64,000 nucleotides of DNA from Enterococcus crotali (GCF_000633635.1 NZ_AYPQ01000005.1:132260-196259), one strand, 5' to 3'. Counted from the first letter of the stretch, positions 17,683-27,422 are shown. A program made the numbers and translations. Notes: generated by a model from the sequence alone, not told the origin.

Positions 17683-17969
17683 AAAAAAGTAAGAAAAAAA
17701 ATCGAATGAATTATACCGGTTTTACATTGTTAGAAATGCTTGTAGTGCTGTTGATCATTTCTGTGTTGATTCTATTGTTTGTCCCGAACCTTTCAAAGCA
17801 TAAAGAAAGTGTAGATAAAAAGGGGAGTGAAGCAATCGTTAAGATCGTTGAAACACAAATCGATCTGTATCAAATAGAGAAAAATCAAATGCCTACTGTA
17901 GAACAGCTATTAACAGAACAATATATTACGCAAGAACAATATGACAAGTATCAAGCGAGCAAGAAGTGA
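17679..17969 (+). CDS. comGC: Major competence pseudopilin ComGC
   Basis: A 96-residue class III prepilin. After a short basic leader, GFTLLEMLVVLLIISVLILL gives the prepilin-peptidase site (after the Gly, with Glu at +5) and the hydrophobic polymerisation helix. It forms the pseudopilus shaft after cleavage by ComC. No comC lies in this window. The C-terminal half is charged and rather short, as usual in Firmicute ComGC. Confidence 0.93.
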   Translation: MKKSKKKNRMNYTGFTLLEMLVVLLIISVLILLFVPNLSKHKESVDKKGSEAIVKIVETQIDLYQIEKNQMPTVEQLLTEQYITQEQYDKYQASKK

Positions 17970-18421
17970 TCATGAAGAACATGAAAGGTTTTACGTTAAT
18001 AGAGTCTTTGACAGTATTATTTATCTGTACGACGTTTATGTTGCTTCCCATTCTTGCTATAAACAGGTGGAAACAGGTGTTAGATGTGGAACAATTTTTA
18101 TCATCATTTGAAAAGAAGTTGTTGTTTACCCAACAGATGGCAATTGTTAATACATCAGACACACAGATCGTATTTTTCGAGGATAGCCAGCAGATCAGCT
18201 TTATAAGTTCAAAAAAGGAATCTGTAATGGGCAAAGAATCACTGCAGATTCCAGAAGCCTTGCATGCTACTGGACCAAGTAAGATTATTTTTAAAAGGGA
18301 TTCAGGAAATAACGGAAATCTATCTAAATTTTCTTTTTCATGGACGGAAAAAAAGAAAGTGATTGAATTTCAATTTCAAATGGGAAGTGGTCGCTATGTT
18401 AAAAGAATTCAATCATTATAA
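17966..18421 (+). CDS. comGD: Minor competence pseudopilin ComGD
   Basis: A 151-residue prepilin-like protein. MKNMKGFTLIESLTVLF has the cleavage site before FTLIE and a hydrophobic helix to about residue 30; the remainder is a beta-rich C-terminal domain. It overlaps comGC by 4 nt (ATGA); an in-frame ATG at 17972 is an equally plausible start. Assigned by order in the comG operon and prepilin features. Confidence 0.88.
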   Translation: MIMKNMKGFTLIESLTVLFICTTFMLLPILAINRWKQVLDVEQFLSSFEKKLLFTQQMAIVNTSDTQIVFFEDSQQISFISSKKESVMGKESLQIPEALHATGPSKIIFKRDSGNNGNLSKFSFSWTEKKKVIEFQFQMGSGRYVKRIQSL

Positions 18422-18719
18422 AGGATATATTTTATTTGAAAGCTTACTTGCATTAGGTCTATTATGTTTAGTAATCGGCGGTTATGTTTCATTGAATACG
18501 TTTTTATTAAAAAAGAACAAGCAAGTGACTGAACAGTTGTCACTGCATAGAGTTTTATATGAAGAAGTGAAGCGTTATGAAAATCATGGCGGACCATTAC
18601 TTAAAGAAGTGCAGGTGGAAAACAAGAACTACCAACTACGCTTTTATAAAGCTAGCGATAGGCTAGTGGAAGTGGAGATTACAGATGGAAAAGAGTCGTT
18701 TACACTCAAGAAAGAATGA
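18396..18719 (+). CDS. comGE: Minor competence pseudopilin ComGE
   Basis: A 107-residue protein. The start chosen is ATG 18396 (MLKEFNHYKGYILFESLLALGLLCLV); the upstream extension inside comGD has no ribosome site. YILFESLLALG replaces the canonical FTLxE but keeps the Glu. ComGE proteins are poorly conserved, so assignment rests on position between comGD and comGF. It overlaps both neighbours. Confidence 0.8.
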   Translation: MLKEFNHYKGYILFESLLALGLLCLVIGGYVSLNTFLLKKNKQVTEQLSLHRVLYEEVKRYENHGGPLLKEVQVENKNYQLRFYKASDRLVEVEITDGKESFTLKKE

Positions 18720-19158
18720 CAGACAAACTCATTTTTCTGGTTTTACTTTAATAGAGTGTTTATTTTCATTGCTACTATTATCGATTATCTGCCTACTCTT
18801 TTCGGCTTCAGTAAAGAATGCAGCTGTGGTAAGTAAACGGCTGCAAAGTGTGAGAGAAAAGGAGTGGCATATTTTTGTCATTCAATTGGAGAATGAATTA
18901 AAAAATTGTTATTACGAAAAAACACAAGCAAATAAAATCATTCTCAAAAATCAGAAAAATAACAAGCCGGTTTGGATCGAGTACAAGTTAGGCAAAATTG
19001 TAAAAGTAGAAAATGGTGGCTATCAACCGCTTCTAACGGAGGTTAAGCAAGCAGTTTTTATAGAGGAAGGGACAGCTATTTTGATGAAAGTAACTTTGGA
19101 GGAGAACCTGAATGTTGCAGCAAAATGGATTATCACACAAGAGCATGAAAATGAATAG
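18685..19158 (+). CDS. comGF: Minor competence pseudopilin ComGF
   Basis: A 157-residue prepilin with a basic leader of about 18 residues followed by GFTLIECLFSLLLLSIICLLF, the prepilin site and helix. The C-terminal domain carries ENELKNCYYE and VKVENGGYQPLL, typical of ComGF. The start overlaps comGE by 35 nt. The ATG at 18685 has only a weak ribosome site, consistent with coupled translation. Confidence 0.88.
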   Translation: MEKSRLHSRKNDRQTHFSGFTLIECLFSLLLLSIICLLFSASVKNAAVVSKRLQSVREKEWHIFVIQLENELKNCYYEKTQANKIILKNQKNNKPVWIEYKLGKIVKVENGGYQPLLTEVKQAVFIEEGTAILMKVTLEENLNVAAKWIITQEHENE

Positions 19159-19552
19159 ACAATATAAAGGAGGGATTTTACTCACGACTTTACTGTTTGT
19201 TTTTTTATTTAGCTTTTTGTTTGTACTTGTTTTAGATGACTTTCAATTGACTCAACGCTTTACGCAAAAGACGAAAGAATACTATAGCGCTAAGATTATG
19301 GTAAGTATGTTCCTTTCTGATGTTAAAGAAGAACAGTATCCACTTGAGAAAACAGGACATCAACATTTTTCAACAGGGATGTTATATTACGAATATAGGC
19401 AGCCAATATTGAAATTGACAGTTCAGTTAAAGCAAACTACGTATACATTTCAAGAAAAATATCTTAAAAGAGAAAATGGACACTCCAAAACTCGAAAAGA
19501 ACAAGTGAAAAATAGCAATTGTTTTAAATTTGTGAAACGTGTATCAAACTAA
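19145..19552 (+). CDS. comGG: Competence protein ComGG
   Basis: A 135-residue protein with one N-terminal helix (GGILLTTLLFVFLFSFLFVLVLD). MKMNRQYKGGILL is taken as the start; an earlier in-frame start at 19112 would overlap comGF by 47 nt. It is the last comG gene by order, and ComGG sequences are very variable. No clear intrinsic terminator was seen before the next promoter at 19668. Confidence 0.78.
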   Translation: MKMNRQYKGGILLTTLLFVFLFSFLFVLVLDDFQLTQRFTQKTKEYYSAKIMVSMFLSDVKEEQYPLEKTGHQHFSTGMLYYEYRQPILKLTVQLKQTTYTFQEKYLKRENGHSKTRKEQVKNSNCFKFVKRVSN

Positions 19553-19667
19553 CCCTGAAAAAACTAATACAGAGAGGTATTTTGAAAAATTTCTTGTTAC
19601 ACTCCTTTAATTTATTTTGTGAAGATAAGAGTTGTTTATTGATTTATAAATATTATTAGGAAATTGA

Positions 19668-19696
19668 TTGATTATTGTCGCGTTTTTCGTTAAAAT
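19668..19696 (+). promoter_or_regulatory. Promoter for the methyltransferase gene
   Basis: TTGATT, 17 nt, TAAAAT, about 50 nt upstream of the TTG start at 19748. Confidence 0.55.
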
Positions 19697-19747
19697 AGAA
19701 CAGGTATGAAAATTGTTATATTATAGATGGAAATTGAGGTGTTTCTT

Positions 19748-20755
19748 TTGTTCCCTGAGAAAATAGAAAAGGCTTTCGGTTTAATGGAACAAGCCATCCA
19801 ATTATTAAAACGTTCTTTAGATACTTCTTTTTTAGATGCGTACACTGAAAACGGTGAAAATATCATTGATAATTATCAAGTACGTGTGCTAGATGGGGTT
19901 CCGGATGAGCAAACTGTTCAAAAACTTAAAACCATTTATCAACAATTGCAAGCAATCGAATTAGAACCAGAAGAGATTAGACGTTTGTCTCAGTTGATTT
20001 TACTTAAAGGGAATAAAGTCGAGTCCTTACAAGCAAATCATCAGCTAACACCAGATAGTATCGGCTTTTTATTTGTTTATTTGATCGAACAGCTTTATAG
20101 TCCAAAACAGTCGCTTAAAATTTTAGATATTGCAACTGGTATGGGCAATCTCTTATTGACGATTATCCTTAACTTGAATTTAGCTCAGTACAACGTTCAA
20201 GGCTTTGGGGTCGATATTGATGATACACTGCTGTCTGTTTCAGCTACGAATAATGAATGGACAAAAGCTGCTATCCAATTATTCCATCAAGATGGATTAC
20301 AAGACCTACTTGTTGATCCTGTGGATGTAGCAGTCAGTGACTTGCCGATCGGTTTTTATCCAAATGATGAAAAGGCCAAAGAGTTTGACTCAGCAGTCCA
20401 AGAAGGGCATAGCTATGCCCATCATTTATTGATGGAGCAAGCGATGAAATTTGTTAAACCTGACGGCTATGGATTGTTCTTGATACCGACTAATATTTTA
20501 GAAACAGAGCAAAGTTCTTTCTTTAAGAATTGGCTACAGAAAAATGTCTATCTACAAGGAATGATCCAACTACCAGATGAACTTTTCAAATCAGTTCAAT
20601 CAAGAAAAAGCATTTTATTTGTACAAAATAAAGGGGAACATAGTGAACAAGCACAGGAAGTTCTTGTTGCAAAATTAGGTTCGTTGAAAGATCCTGCAAA
20701 AATCACACAATTTTTTCAACAATTTGAGGCTTGGAAGTCTTCAAATTTAAAATAA
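19748..20755 (+). CDS. Class I SAM-dependent DNA methyltransferase-like protein (YtxK type)
   Basis: A 335-residue protein of the N6-adenine methyltransferase fold found next to ackA after comG operons in Firmicutes. [14 protein letters not shown] is the SAM-binding motif I and [14 protein letters not shown] stands in the place of motif IV (usually NPPY; here SDLP, so the catalytic loop is altered). The start TTG 19748 follows GAGGTG at good spacing; an ATG at 19727 has none. No restriction partner is nearby. Substrate unknown. Confidence 0.78.
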   Translation: MFPEKIEKAFGLMEQAIQLLKRSLDTSFLDAYTENGENIIDNYQVRVLDGVPDEQTVQKLKTIYQQLQAIELEPEEIRRLSQLILLKGNKVESLQANHQLTPDSIGFLFVYLIEQLYSPKQSLKILDIATGMGNLLLTIILNLNLAQYNVQGFGVDIDDTLLSVSATNNEWTKAAIQLFHQDGLQDLLVDPVDVAVSDLPIGFYPNDEKAKEFDSAVQEGHSYAHHLLMEQAMKFVKPDGYGLFLIPTNILETEQSSFFKNWLQKNVYLQGMIQLPDELFKSVQSRKSILFVQNKGEHSEQAQEVLVAKLGSLKDPAKITQFFQQFEAWKSSNLK

Positions 20756-20781
20756 AACAACTGATAAAAGAGGAGAGTATT

Positions 20782-21969
20782 ATGTCTAAAACAATTGCAA
20801 TCAATGCTGGAAGTTCAAGTTTAAAATGGCAATTATATCAAATGCCAAAAGAAGAAGTAATCGCAAAAGGAATCGTTGAACGTATTGGTTTAAATGATTC
20901 TATTTTTACAATCAAATATGGCAATGACGAAAAATACGAAGAAATCGTTGATATCAATGATCACGATGTTGCTGTAAAAATGTTGTTGGACAAATTAACT
21001 GAATTGAATATCTTAGCTTCTTTCGATGAAATTACAGGTGTTGGCCACCGTGTAGTTGCAGGTGGTGAAGACTTTAAAGATTCAGTTGTCATTGATGATG
21101 AAGTTTTGGAAAAAATCGAAAAATTAGCGGATCTAGCACCATTACACAATCCTGCTAATGCAATGGGAATCAAAGCATTCAAAAAAATCTTACCTAATAT
21201 TATCAGTGTTGCTGTGTTTGATACGGCTTTCCATACAACAATGCCAAAACATAATTTTTTATATAGTATTCCAACTGAGTACTATGACAAATATGCAGCT
21301 CGTAAATATGGTGCGCATGGAACAAGCCATAAATATGTTGCTGAGCGTGCAGCAGAAATGCTTGGTCGCCCAATCGAAGAACTAAAAATCATTACTTGTC
21401 ACTTAGGTAATGGTGCATCTATCACAGCAGTTGATGGCGGCAAATCTGTAGATACATCAATGGGCTTTACACCACTTGCAGGTGTAACAATGGGAACTCG
21501 TTCTGGGGATATCGATCCTTCTTTGCTAGCTTACCTAATGGAAAAACTTGAATTGACTGATATCAAAGACATGATTGATATTTTAAATAAAAAATCAGGT
21601 CTACTAGGCTTGACTGGTATTTCTAGTGATATGCGCGATTTAGAAGCAAACATGGATAAAGAAGCAGTTCAAGTAGCTTACGATATCTTTACAGACCGTA
21701 TCCGTAAATACATTGGTAGCTATGTCACTGTGTTAAATGGTGTAGATGCCATTGTCTTTACTGCTGGAATTGGTGAAAATGATGCACACGTTCGTAGCGA
21801 AGTAATCAAAGGCATGACTTGGTTTGGTTGTGAACTAGACGATGAGAAAAACAATGTTCGTGGAAAAGAATCAGTGATTTCTACAGAAGATTCTAAAGTT
21901 AAAGTATTATTGATTCCAACAGACGAAGAATTAATGATTGCTCGTGACGTTGAACGTCTAAGAAAATAA
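20782..21969 (+). CDS. ackA: Acetate kinase
   Basis: A 395-residue ASKHA-fold kinase that interconverts acetyl phosphate plus ADP with acetate plus ATP, an ATP-yielding step of fermentation. [14 protein letters not shown] at the N-terminus, [21 protein letters not shown] and [13 protein letters not shown] (catalytic Arg) are the family signatures. ATG 20782 sits after AGGAGAG; the longer in-frame start at 20731 lies within the upstream gene. It follows the methyltransferase gene by 26 nt and ends at a strong terminator. Confidence 0.97.
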   Translation: MSKTIAINAGSSSLKWQLYQMPKEEVIAKGIVERIGLNDSIFTIKYGNDEKYEEIVDINDHDVAVKMLLDKLTELNILASFDEITGVGHRVVAGGEDFKDSVVIDDEVLEKIEKLADLAPLHNPANAMGIKAFKKILPNIISVAVFDTAFHTTMPKHNFLYSIPTEYYDKYAARKYGAHGTSHKYVAERAAEMLGRPIEELKIITCHLGNGASITAVDGGKSVDTSMGFTPLAGVTMGTRSGDIDPSLLAYLMEKLELTDIKDMIDILNKKSGLLGLTGISSDMRDLEANMDKEAVQVAYDIFTDRIRKYIGSYVTVLNGVDAIVFTAGIGENDAHVRSEVIKGMTWFGCELDDEKNNVRGKESVISTEDSKVKVLLIPTDEELMIARDVERLRK

Positions 21970-22015
21970 TCAATATAAAAAGATGAGCTTGGATTATACA
22001 ATTTAGAAATTAATA

Positions 22016-22059
22016 GAAAAGAAGACAGAAAATCATGAAAAAGATTTTCTGTCTTTTTT
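22016..22059 (+). terminator. Terminator after ackA
   Basis: AGAAGACAGAAAATC, loop, GATTTTCTGTCTTTTTTT. Confidence 0.92.
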
Positions 22060-22472
22060 TGGGTAGACATCATACAGTTTGGAATAACTGTACCATCAAA
22101 CTAAAATTCAAATACGATAGTACTCATCACTTTAATTCTAGATATGAAAGTTTGGATAAGCATAAACCTATTTAATTTTATATATGTTATATTGCACCCA
22201 TAGAAGAATCATGTTTAAAAATAGAGAGTAGGTGACAAGAAATACAAAAGAGTTCTAATTATAAAGTGAAAATTATGGGATTTAAAAAAATGGAATATAC
22301 TAAAAAGGTAAATGTACAATTCAGTCATTGTTTCATCATGGAATGAAGGAGATCAGTGATAACCAAAGTAATGCTCGTTGCTGATTACTACCGGGATGAT
22401 TTTCAAAGTATATACAAAGTTGGAATGATATTGTCATAAAGAATGTTCTTACACTATCTAGTAAGTTAGCAT
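22060..22472. other. Gene-free interval
   Basis: About 410 AT-rich bases between ackA and the usp operon. I see no open frame with a ribosome site, no known RNA and no repeat shared with the rest of the window. Confidence 0.5.
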
Positions 22473-22543
22473 AAAAATATACCCAGATTCGAGAATCGGC
22501 TCATCTATTGATAAGTTCACCTCTAAATCTGAGTATATTTTTT
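22473..22543 (-). terminator. Terminator of the usp operon
   Basis: Read on the minus strand, AAAATATACTCAGATT and AATCTGGGTATATTTT pair around a loop of about 35 nt. The loop is long, so termination may be moderate. Confidence 0.55.
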
Positions 22544-22577
22544 GTTATCGATCAAGATCTTTTATGATGGTTTGGTG

Positions 22578-23054
22578 TTATTCATCATCTTGGTGAACAG
22601 GGATTTTATTATCCAAGTCAGTTCTTACAACTAATACATCGCAAGCTGCATTGCGAATAACATATTCAGAAACAGATCCAATGAATAATCGTTCAACAGC
22701 ATTTAAACCTGTTGCTCCTAACATGATCAAATCAACTTCTTGATCTTGAGGGATTTGTTTTGCAATCAACGGTTTAGGAGAACCATACTCAATAAGACTA
22801 GAGACTTTTTCACAACCATGTTCTTTTGCTTGTTTTTTGTATCCTTCAAGCGTTTGTTTTGCCATTTCTGTTGCCTGCTCTGCTAAAACGCCATCAAAAG
22901 AAGAAACGGATTGAAATGCTCGCGTGTCAATAACATGAGCCAAAAGTAATTCTGCATCATTTCTCATAGCAACATTCATTGCTTTTTGAAAAGCTAATTC
23001 TGCTTCAGATGACCCATCCACCGCAACCATGATTTTACGATAATTTTGTAACAT
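22578..23054 (-). CDS. Universal stress protein UspA family
   Basis: A 158-residue cytosolic Usp. KIMVAVDGSSEAELAFQKA begins the fold, and GATGLNAVERLFIGSVS gives the ATP-binding pattern G-2X-G-9X-GS. The start ATG 23054 follows GAAAGGAG; a longer in-frame extension to 23201 runs into the previous gene. It forms an operon with the small membrane protein upstream, behind a 6S-like RNA, an arrangement known in lactic acid bacteria as the Lacto-usp context. Confidence 0.93.
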   Translation of the reverse strand: MLQNYRKIMVAVDGSSEAELAFQKAMNVAMRNDAELLLAHVIDTRAFQSVSSFDGVLAEQATEMAKQTLEGYKKQAKEHGCEKVSSLIEYGSPKPLIAKQIPQDQEVDLIMLGATGLNAVERLFIGSVSEYVIRNAACDVLVVRTDLDNKIPVHQDDE

Positions 23055-23151
23055 TGTGACCACTCCTTTCAAATAGTTAAAAGTGCATAGTACTTGATAC
23101 TTTAATTTTAAAACAAAATCGTCAAAAAGGAAAATAAAAAAGAAGAGACTA

Positions 23152-23430
23152 TTATAGAATCTTCTTAGCAAACATAACACTGAATATGGCTGAAATGACA
23201 AGTAAACTAAAAATATAGAACAGAGAAAAAAACTTCAAATTAAAGATGCCAACTAAAATTCCAATAGCAGCTAAGATTAGATAAAAAATACCAAACTGAT
23301 GTAAAAACTGCTTATTTTCATCAGGTTCTCCATTATGCATTATTGGTAAAAAAACGGATGCCTTTTTTAATAAATAAATACCAATAATCACTAATAATGC
23401 TACAGAAACAAAAATAAGTACACGAACCAT
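23152..23430 (-). CDS. Small membrane protein of the usp operon
   Basis: A 92-residue protein with three predicted helices (residues 3-20, 47-63, 68-88) and a short polar loop. The start ATG 23430 is chosen because GGAGG lies just upstream. Family function is unknown. It is the hypothetical gene that typically stands between the Lacto-usp RNA and usp, so its co-occurrence supports the RNA call. Confidence 0.8.
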   Translation of the reverse strand: MVRVLIFVSVALLVIIGIYLLKKASVFLPIMHNGEPDENKQFLHQFGIFYLILAAIGILVGIFNLKFFSLFYIFSLLVISAIFSVMFAKKIL

Positions 23431-23496
23431 TGAAAGAACCTCCATCAAATAAAAAACAATTTGCACTCCGCAAATTGTTAGGTAATCTAATAAAAT

Positions 23497-23692
23497 GGTA
23501 AAATCCGTCGATGCCGTTATTCGTCCTATAGTATTGAACCCGCAAACAAAGCAGGTGGGTTCCACGACTGACAGCTTCGAACTACCAAATGAAAAGGCTT
23601 GTTACCAGCTTAGGTACCAGAAGGATCCCTAGATATCAATAAAATGTTCGGTCAACACACAAAAAAGACAACGCGTACATCACAGATTTACC
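23497..23692 (-). ncRNA. ssrS: 6S-like RNA (Lacto-usp motif)
   Basis: A transcript of about 196 nt is predicted from a good promoter. Its two ends pair over a long distance: 5' GGTAAATCTGTGATG...CGTTGTC with 3' GAC..AACGGCATCG.CGGATTTTACC. Between them are an open internal region and a GAACCC/GGGTTC hairpin. This is the 6S architecture that mimics an open promoter and binds RNA polymerase. The location, directly upstream of a small membrane protein and usp, is that described for Lacto-usp RNA. The fold and context are seen; identity is not confirmed by a covariance search. Confidence 0.75.
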
Positions 23693-23698
23693 ATCTTT

Positions 23699-23727
23699 AT
23701 AATAGCACAATATAGAGCAAACAGCAA
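23699..23727 (-). promoter_or_regulatory. Promoter of the 6S-like RNA
   Basis: On the minus strand, TTGCTG, 17 nt, TATTAT. The predicted start is about 23692, matching the 5' end of the paired terminal stem. Confidence 0.75.
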
Positions 23728-23752
23728 CGAGAGTGCCTAAAGTTGAAAGCGA

Positions 23753-25042
23753 TTATTTTTTTGTTTTCTTTCCCTTTTTCCACTCTTGAATTCGTTGATA
23801 TTGCTGATGCAGTGCTTGTTCATATTTCCCAGTATCAATCGGTTCGTAATAATGTGCATTTTTTATTTTATCTGGAAGATATTGTTGGTCGACCCAAGCA
23901 TTCTCAAAATTATGCGGATACTGATAACCAATACCACGATTCAACTCTTTTGCACCTGAATAATGGCTATCTCGTAAATGATCCGGGACATCTCCTGCTT
24001 TTCCCTCACGAATATCAGATAAAGCAGCGTCGATGGCACTAATAGCAGAATTTGATTTTGGAGACAGGCACAAATCAATGACCACACTGGCAAGCGGAAT
24101 ACGAGCTTCTGGAAAACCGAGCTTTTCCGCAGCTTGTACAGCTGTGATCGTACGTGCGGCAGCTGGAGGATTTCCTAGACCGATATCTTCATAGGCAATC
24201 ACCATTAAGCGGCGGCAAATAATCGGTAAGTCGCCAGCCTCAACAAGTCTGGCCAGATAATGAAGTGCTGCATCAACATCACTTCCGCGAATCGATTTTT
24301 GAAAAGCAGAAATTACATCGTAATGAGCATCGCCATTTTTATCATGAGTCAAAGCCTTACGTTGAACGCATTCTTCAATGATCGAAAGCGTAAGTTCAAT
24401 TTTATTGTTTTCATTTTTAGGTGTCGATTTTACAGCTAATTCTAATCCATTTAAGGCACTGCGCAAGTCGCCATTTGTTGCACGGGATAAATGCAGTAGT
24501 GCTTTTTCTTCCAAAACAACAGGATATTCGCCTAAACCACGTTCTTTATCGGCTAAGGCTTCTTTGATTGCTTTTTGAATATCTAGCTCTGTTAATGGCT
24601 TTACTTCAAAAATTTGTGTTCGACTGCGAATGGCTGGATTGATCGTAATATACGGATTTTCAGTAGTAGCACCGATCATAATGATTCGGCCACTTTCAAG
24701 ATGAGGCAGTAAAAAGTCTTGTTTTGTTTTGTCTAGACGGTGGACCTCATCCAGTAACAAGATTACAGTACCGCTCATTTTTGCTTCTTCTGCGACGATT
24801 TGCAGATCTTTCTTAGTATCAGTTGCGGCATTTAACAGGCGAAAGGCATAGTTTGTAGACCCTGCAATTGCGCTTGCGATACTGGTCTTACCCGTACCAG
24901 GGGGACCATATAAAATCATAGATGAAAGCATACGAGCTTCTACCATTCTGCGGATGATCTTCCCTGGTCCAACAAGTTGTTGCTGACCAACGACTTCATC
25001 TAAATTACGCGGCCGCATACGGTATGCTAATGGTTTTTGCAT
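23753..25042 (-). CDS. rarA: Replication-associated recombination protein RarA (MgsA)
   Basis: A 429-residue AAA+ ATPase related to clamp loaders and RuvB, acting at stalled replication forks. Walker A GPPGTGKTS is at residues 46-54, Walker B VILLLDEVHRLD follows and IGATTENPYITINPAI carries sensor 1; the C-terminal MgsA domain includes YEDIGLGNPPA and HLRDSHYSGAKELNRG. ATG 25042 follows TAGGAGG, which is the 3' end of the repeated leader at 25050-25175, so rarA expression is expected to depend on that leader. Confidence 0.95.
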   Translation of the reverse strand: MQKPLAYRMRPRNLDEVVGQQQLVGPGKIIRRMVEARMLSSMILYGPPGTGKTSIASAIAGSTNYAFRLLNAATDTKKDLQIVAEEAKMSGTVILLLDEVHRLDKTKQDFLLPHLESGRIIMIGATTENPYITINPAIRSRTQIFEVKPLTELDIQKAIKEALADKERGLGEYPVVLEEKALLHLSRATNGDLRSALNGLELAVKSTPKNENNKIELTLSIIEECVQRKALTHDKNGDAHYDVISAFQKSIRGSDVDAALHYLARLVEAGDLPIICRRLMVIAYEDIGLGNPPAAARTITAVQAAEKLGFPEARIPLASVVIDLCLSPKSNSAISAIDAALSDIREGKAGDVPDHLRDSHYSGAKELNRGIGYQYPHNFENAWVDQQYLPDKIKNAHYYEPIDTGKYEQALHQQYQRIQEWKKGKKTKK

Positions 25043-25049
25043 CAATGAA

Positions 25050-25175
25050 CCTCCTAAATATAAAAGTGAATCGGGCTCGTTAGTCTCGACCGAAAAATAG
25101 GAAAATAGGAGCGTGGCGTTTTTTGCCACAAGCGTATTTTATCTTTTTTCCGAGAGACAAGCTCGAGTAGCTAGA
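25050..25175 (-). promoter_or_regulatory. Repeated structured leader, copy 2, upstream of rarA
   Basis: Read on the minus strand: CTAGCTACTCGAGCTTGTCTC, CGGAAAAAAGATAAAAT, apex GTGGC/GCCAC, CTATTTTTCGGTC, GAGACTAACGAGC, then TTAGGAGG. The apex stem differs in sequence from copies 1 and 3 but still pairs. Confidence 0.75.
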
Positions 25176-25340
25176 CAATAAGTTCTCTATCTATTTATTA
25201 TACCACAAAGAACGTACGTTTGTGTTTAAGCTGGTTTTGGACATAAAAACTAAGAAAACAGTCATTTATAGCACTGATTGTCCATTATTTCAATGGATAA
25301 TAGACATCGATTCGTGTATGATAGGAAGTGGTGAAAAATA

Positions 25341-25979
25341 ATGAATGAAACGATAAATTTTTTTAATACAAAATCGACTGAAGAAATTGCTCAGTTTTTG
25401 CTTGGGATGTATTTAGAACATGAAACAAGTTCTGGTACACTTGCAGGCTATATTGTTGATACAGAAGCGTATTTAGGTCCAGAAGATGAAGCAGCCCACA
25501 GTTTTGGACTGCGGGATACTCCACGATTAAGAGCAATGTACGAGAAGCCAGGAACCATTTATCTATACACGATGCATACGCATCTAATTTTAAATATGGT
25601 GACTCAAGAAAAGGGAAAACCACAAGGAGTTATGATTCGAGCAATCGAACCTGTTGAAGGTGTTAAAAAGATGGAAGAAAATCGCAATGGTCGAAAGGGA
25701 ATCGAGTTATCCAATGGTCCTGGAAAATTGGTGGCAGCATTAGGGATCGACAGAGATTTATATGGTCAATCAATTTTTGACAGCAGGCTTAGAATCGTTC
25801 CCGAAAAAAGAAAGAAACCGAAGAAAATCATTTCACTCCCTCGAATTGGCATCCCAAATAAAGGAATCTGGACAGAGCTGCCGTTAAGGTACGTTGTTTC
25901 AGGGAATCCATATATAACCAAGCAAAGAAGAAATGATATCGAACAAAAAACTTTTGGCTGGAAGGAAGAAAATAAATGA
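25341..25979 (+). CDS. 3-methyladenine DNA glycosylase (AAG/MPG family)
   Basis: A 212-residue base-excision-repair glycosylase that removes alkylated and deaminated purines. GYIVDTEAYLGPEDEAAHSF has the catalytic Glu and the conserved AxHS region, YLYTMHTHLILNMVT holds the base-pocket Tyr/His, and IRAIEP and LSNGPGKLVAALGID are further signatures. It overlaps the next gene by 4 nt (ATGA). Confidence 0.93.
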   Translation: MNETINFFNTKSTEEIAQFLLGMYLEHETSSGTLAGYIVDTEAYLGPEDEAAHSFGLRDTPRLRAMYEKPGTIYLYTMHTHLILNMVTQEKGKPQGVMIRAIEPVEGVKKMEENRNGRKGIELSNGPGKLVAALGIDRDLYGQSIFDSRLRIVPEKRKKPKKIISLPRIGIPNKGIWTELPLRYVVSGNPYITKQRRNDIEQKTFGWKEENK

Positions 25980-26461
25980 AAAAAGCAACGATGTTGACCT
26001 ACTTAGATCAACAAATAACTAAAAAAATCACAGAATATGATGTAGCTCTTGATTGGAATACAAAAAATCATTCTATCGAAGTGGTCTTTCGGTTATTTGC
26101 TGAAAATAATGAACACGAACAAATCGATGATTTAGAAGGAACTGTCTCGCAAGAGGAGATTATTGAATTTGAAGATGGTGTTTTGTTTTACAATCCCGAA
26201 AAAACCTCTGTTGATGAAGAAGAATATTTAGCCATAATTCCTTACGAAGGTAAAAAAGGTATCAAGCAGTCAGTACTGGACGGTTTTGCGGACTACTTAA
26301 ATGAAGTGCTAACTGAAGGACAAAGTGATTTATTAGATTTTTTAACAGATGAAAATCAAGAAGTATTTGAGTTGAAATGGTCGCAAGAGGCTTTTGAAGC
26401 AGCGGTTAAAAAATATCAACAGGCAGATGGCGACACATACATCGCCTATCCAAGCTATTGA
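25976..26461 (+). CDS. DUF3013 family protein
   Basis: A 161-residue, strongly acidic cytosolic protein without signal peptide or membrane helix. It matches the DUF3013 pattern found in lactic acid bacteria next to prmA. The function is unknown. It is translationally coupled to the glycosylase gene before it and lies 13 nt before prmA, so it is part of the repair/rRNA/ribosomal-protein modification operon. Confidence 0.8.
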   Translation: MKKATMLTYLDQQITKKITEYDVALDWNTKNHSIEVVFRLFAENNEHEQIDDLEGTVSQEEIIEFEDGVLFYNPEKTSVDEEEYLAIIPYEGKKGIKQSVLDGFADYLNEVLTEGQSDLLDFLTDENQEVFELKWSQEAFEAAVKKYQQADGDTYIAYPSY

Positions 26462-26474
26462 AAGAGGTGATTGC

Positions 26475-27421
26475 ATGAAGTGGACGGAAGTAAAAGTAGA
26501 AACAGCTAGTGAAGCGGTTGAAGCAATCTCAAACATCATGATGGAGCTGGAGCCAGCGGGGTTGCCATTGAAGATTCTTTAGACGTTGAAAATTTTCAAA
26601 GTGACCTGTACGGAGAATTATTGGATAAGGAACAATTTACTCATATCAAAGATGGTGCTTTAGTAATGGCTTATTTTCCTGAGACGACTTTTTTACCAGA
26701 AATACTCCCTTTTATTAAGGAAAGTATCACTCGTTTACCAGAATTTGGACTTGCAATCGGTAAAAATGAAGTGAGTGTTAGTGAAGTTGCTGAAAGTGAT
26801 TGGGCCACTGCTTGGAAAAAATACTATCATCCAGTTCGCGTGACCCGTTTTCTAACGATCGTTCCTAGCTGGGAAAAGTATGAAGCACAAGATTCGTTTG
26901 AAAAAATCATTACCTTAGACCCTGGAATGGCTTTTGGAACAGGAACACATCCAACAACGCGTTTGACGCTGCAAGCGTTGGAAACAGTTTTACGTGGTGG
27001 TGAAACGTTGCTTGATGTTGGGACTGGTTCTGGTGTATTAAGTATTGCCAGTAAATATTTAGGGGCAAAAGAAGTGTATGCCTATGATTTAGATGAAGTG
27101 GCAGTAACAGCAGCAAAAGAAAATATGGATATGAATCCAATTGCTAGTGATGTACATGTTTCAGCTAATGACTTATTGAAAAATGTAAGCCTCGAAGCAG
27201 ATGTTATCGTAGCGAATATTTTAGCGGATATCATTACTTTAATGATCGAGGACGCTTGGCGTTTATTAAAAAATGACGGGACGTTGATCGTTTCAGGAAT
27301 CATTCATGAGAAAAAGGCGATGATCCTAGATAAAATGACGGAGATGGGTTTTCTTGTCGATCAGATTTTTCAGCAAGGTGATTGGTATGCGATTATTTTA
27401 AAGAAAACCGAGGAAGAGTAA
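26475..27421 (+). pseudogene. prmA: Ribosomal protein L11 methyltransferase, frameshifted
   Basis: PrmA trimethylates ribosomal protein L11 using SAM. Reading from ATG 26475 (SD AAAGAGGTG) gives MKWTEVKVETASEAVEAIS... but stops at 26582; the remainder is open in another frame to 27421. Adding one G in GAGCTGG at about 26546 gives MMEAGASGVAIEDSLDVENF and a normal protein of about 315 residues. The SAM site LLDVGTGSGVLSIAS, LDPGMAFGTGTHPTT and VANILADI are intact downstream. A loss of function would be tolerated, since prmA is dispensable in several bacteria, but the single-base homopolymer deletion fits the indel pattern seen elsewhere in the window. Confidence 0.9.
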
Positions 27422-27422
27422 G

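Noticed and set aside
19727-19747. ATG start for the YtxK-like methyltransferase
   Set aside because: No Shine-Dalgarno upstream, whereas TTG 19748 follows GAGGTG at 6 nt.
22060-22472. Degraded gene between ackA and usp
   Set aside because: No family motif could be read in any frame on either strand.
23743-24042. Plus-strand open frame of 99 codons
   Set aside because: It is antisense to the C-terminal part of rarA and lacks a ribosome site.
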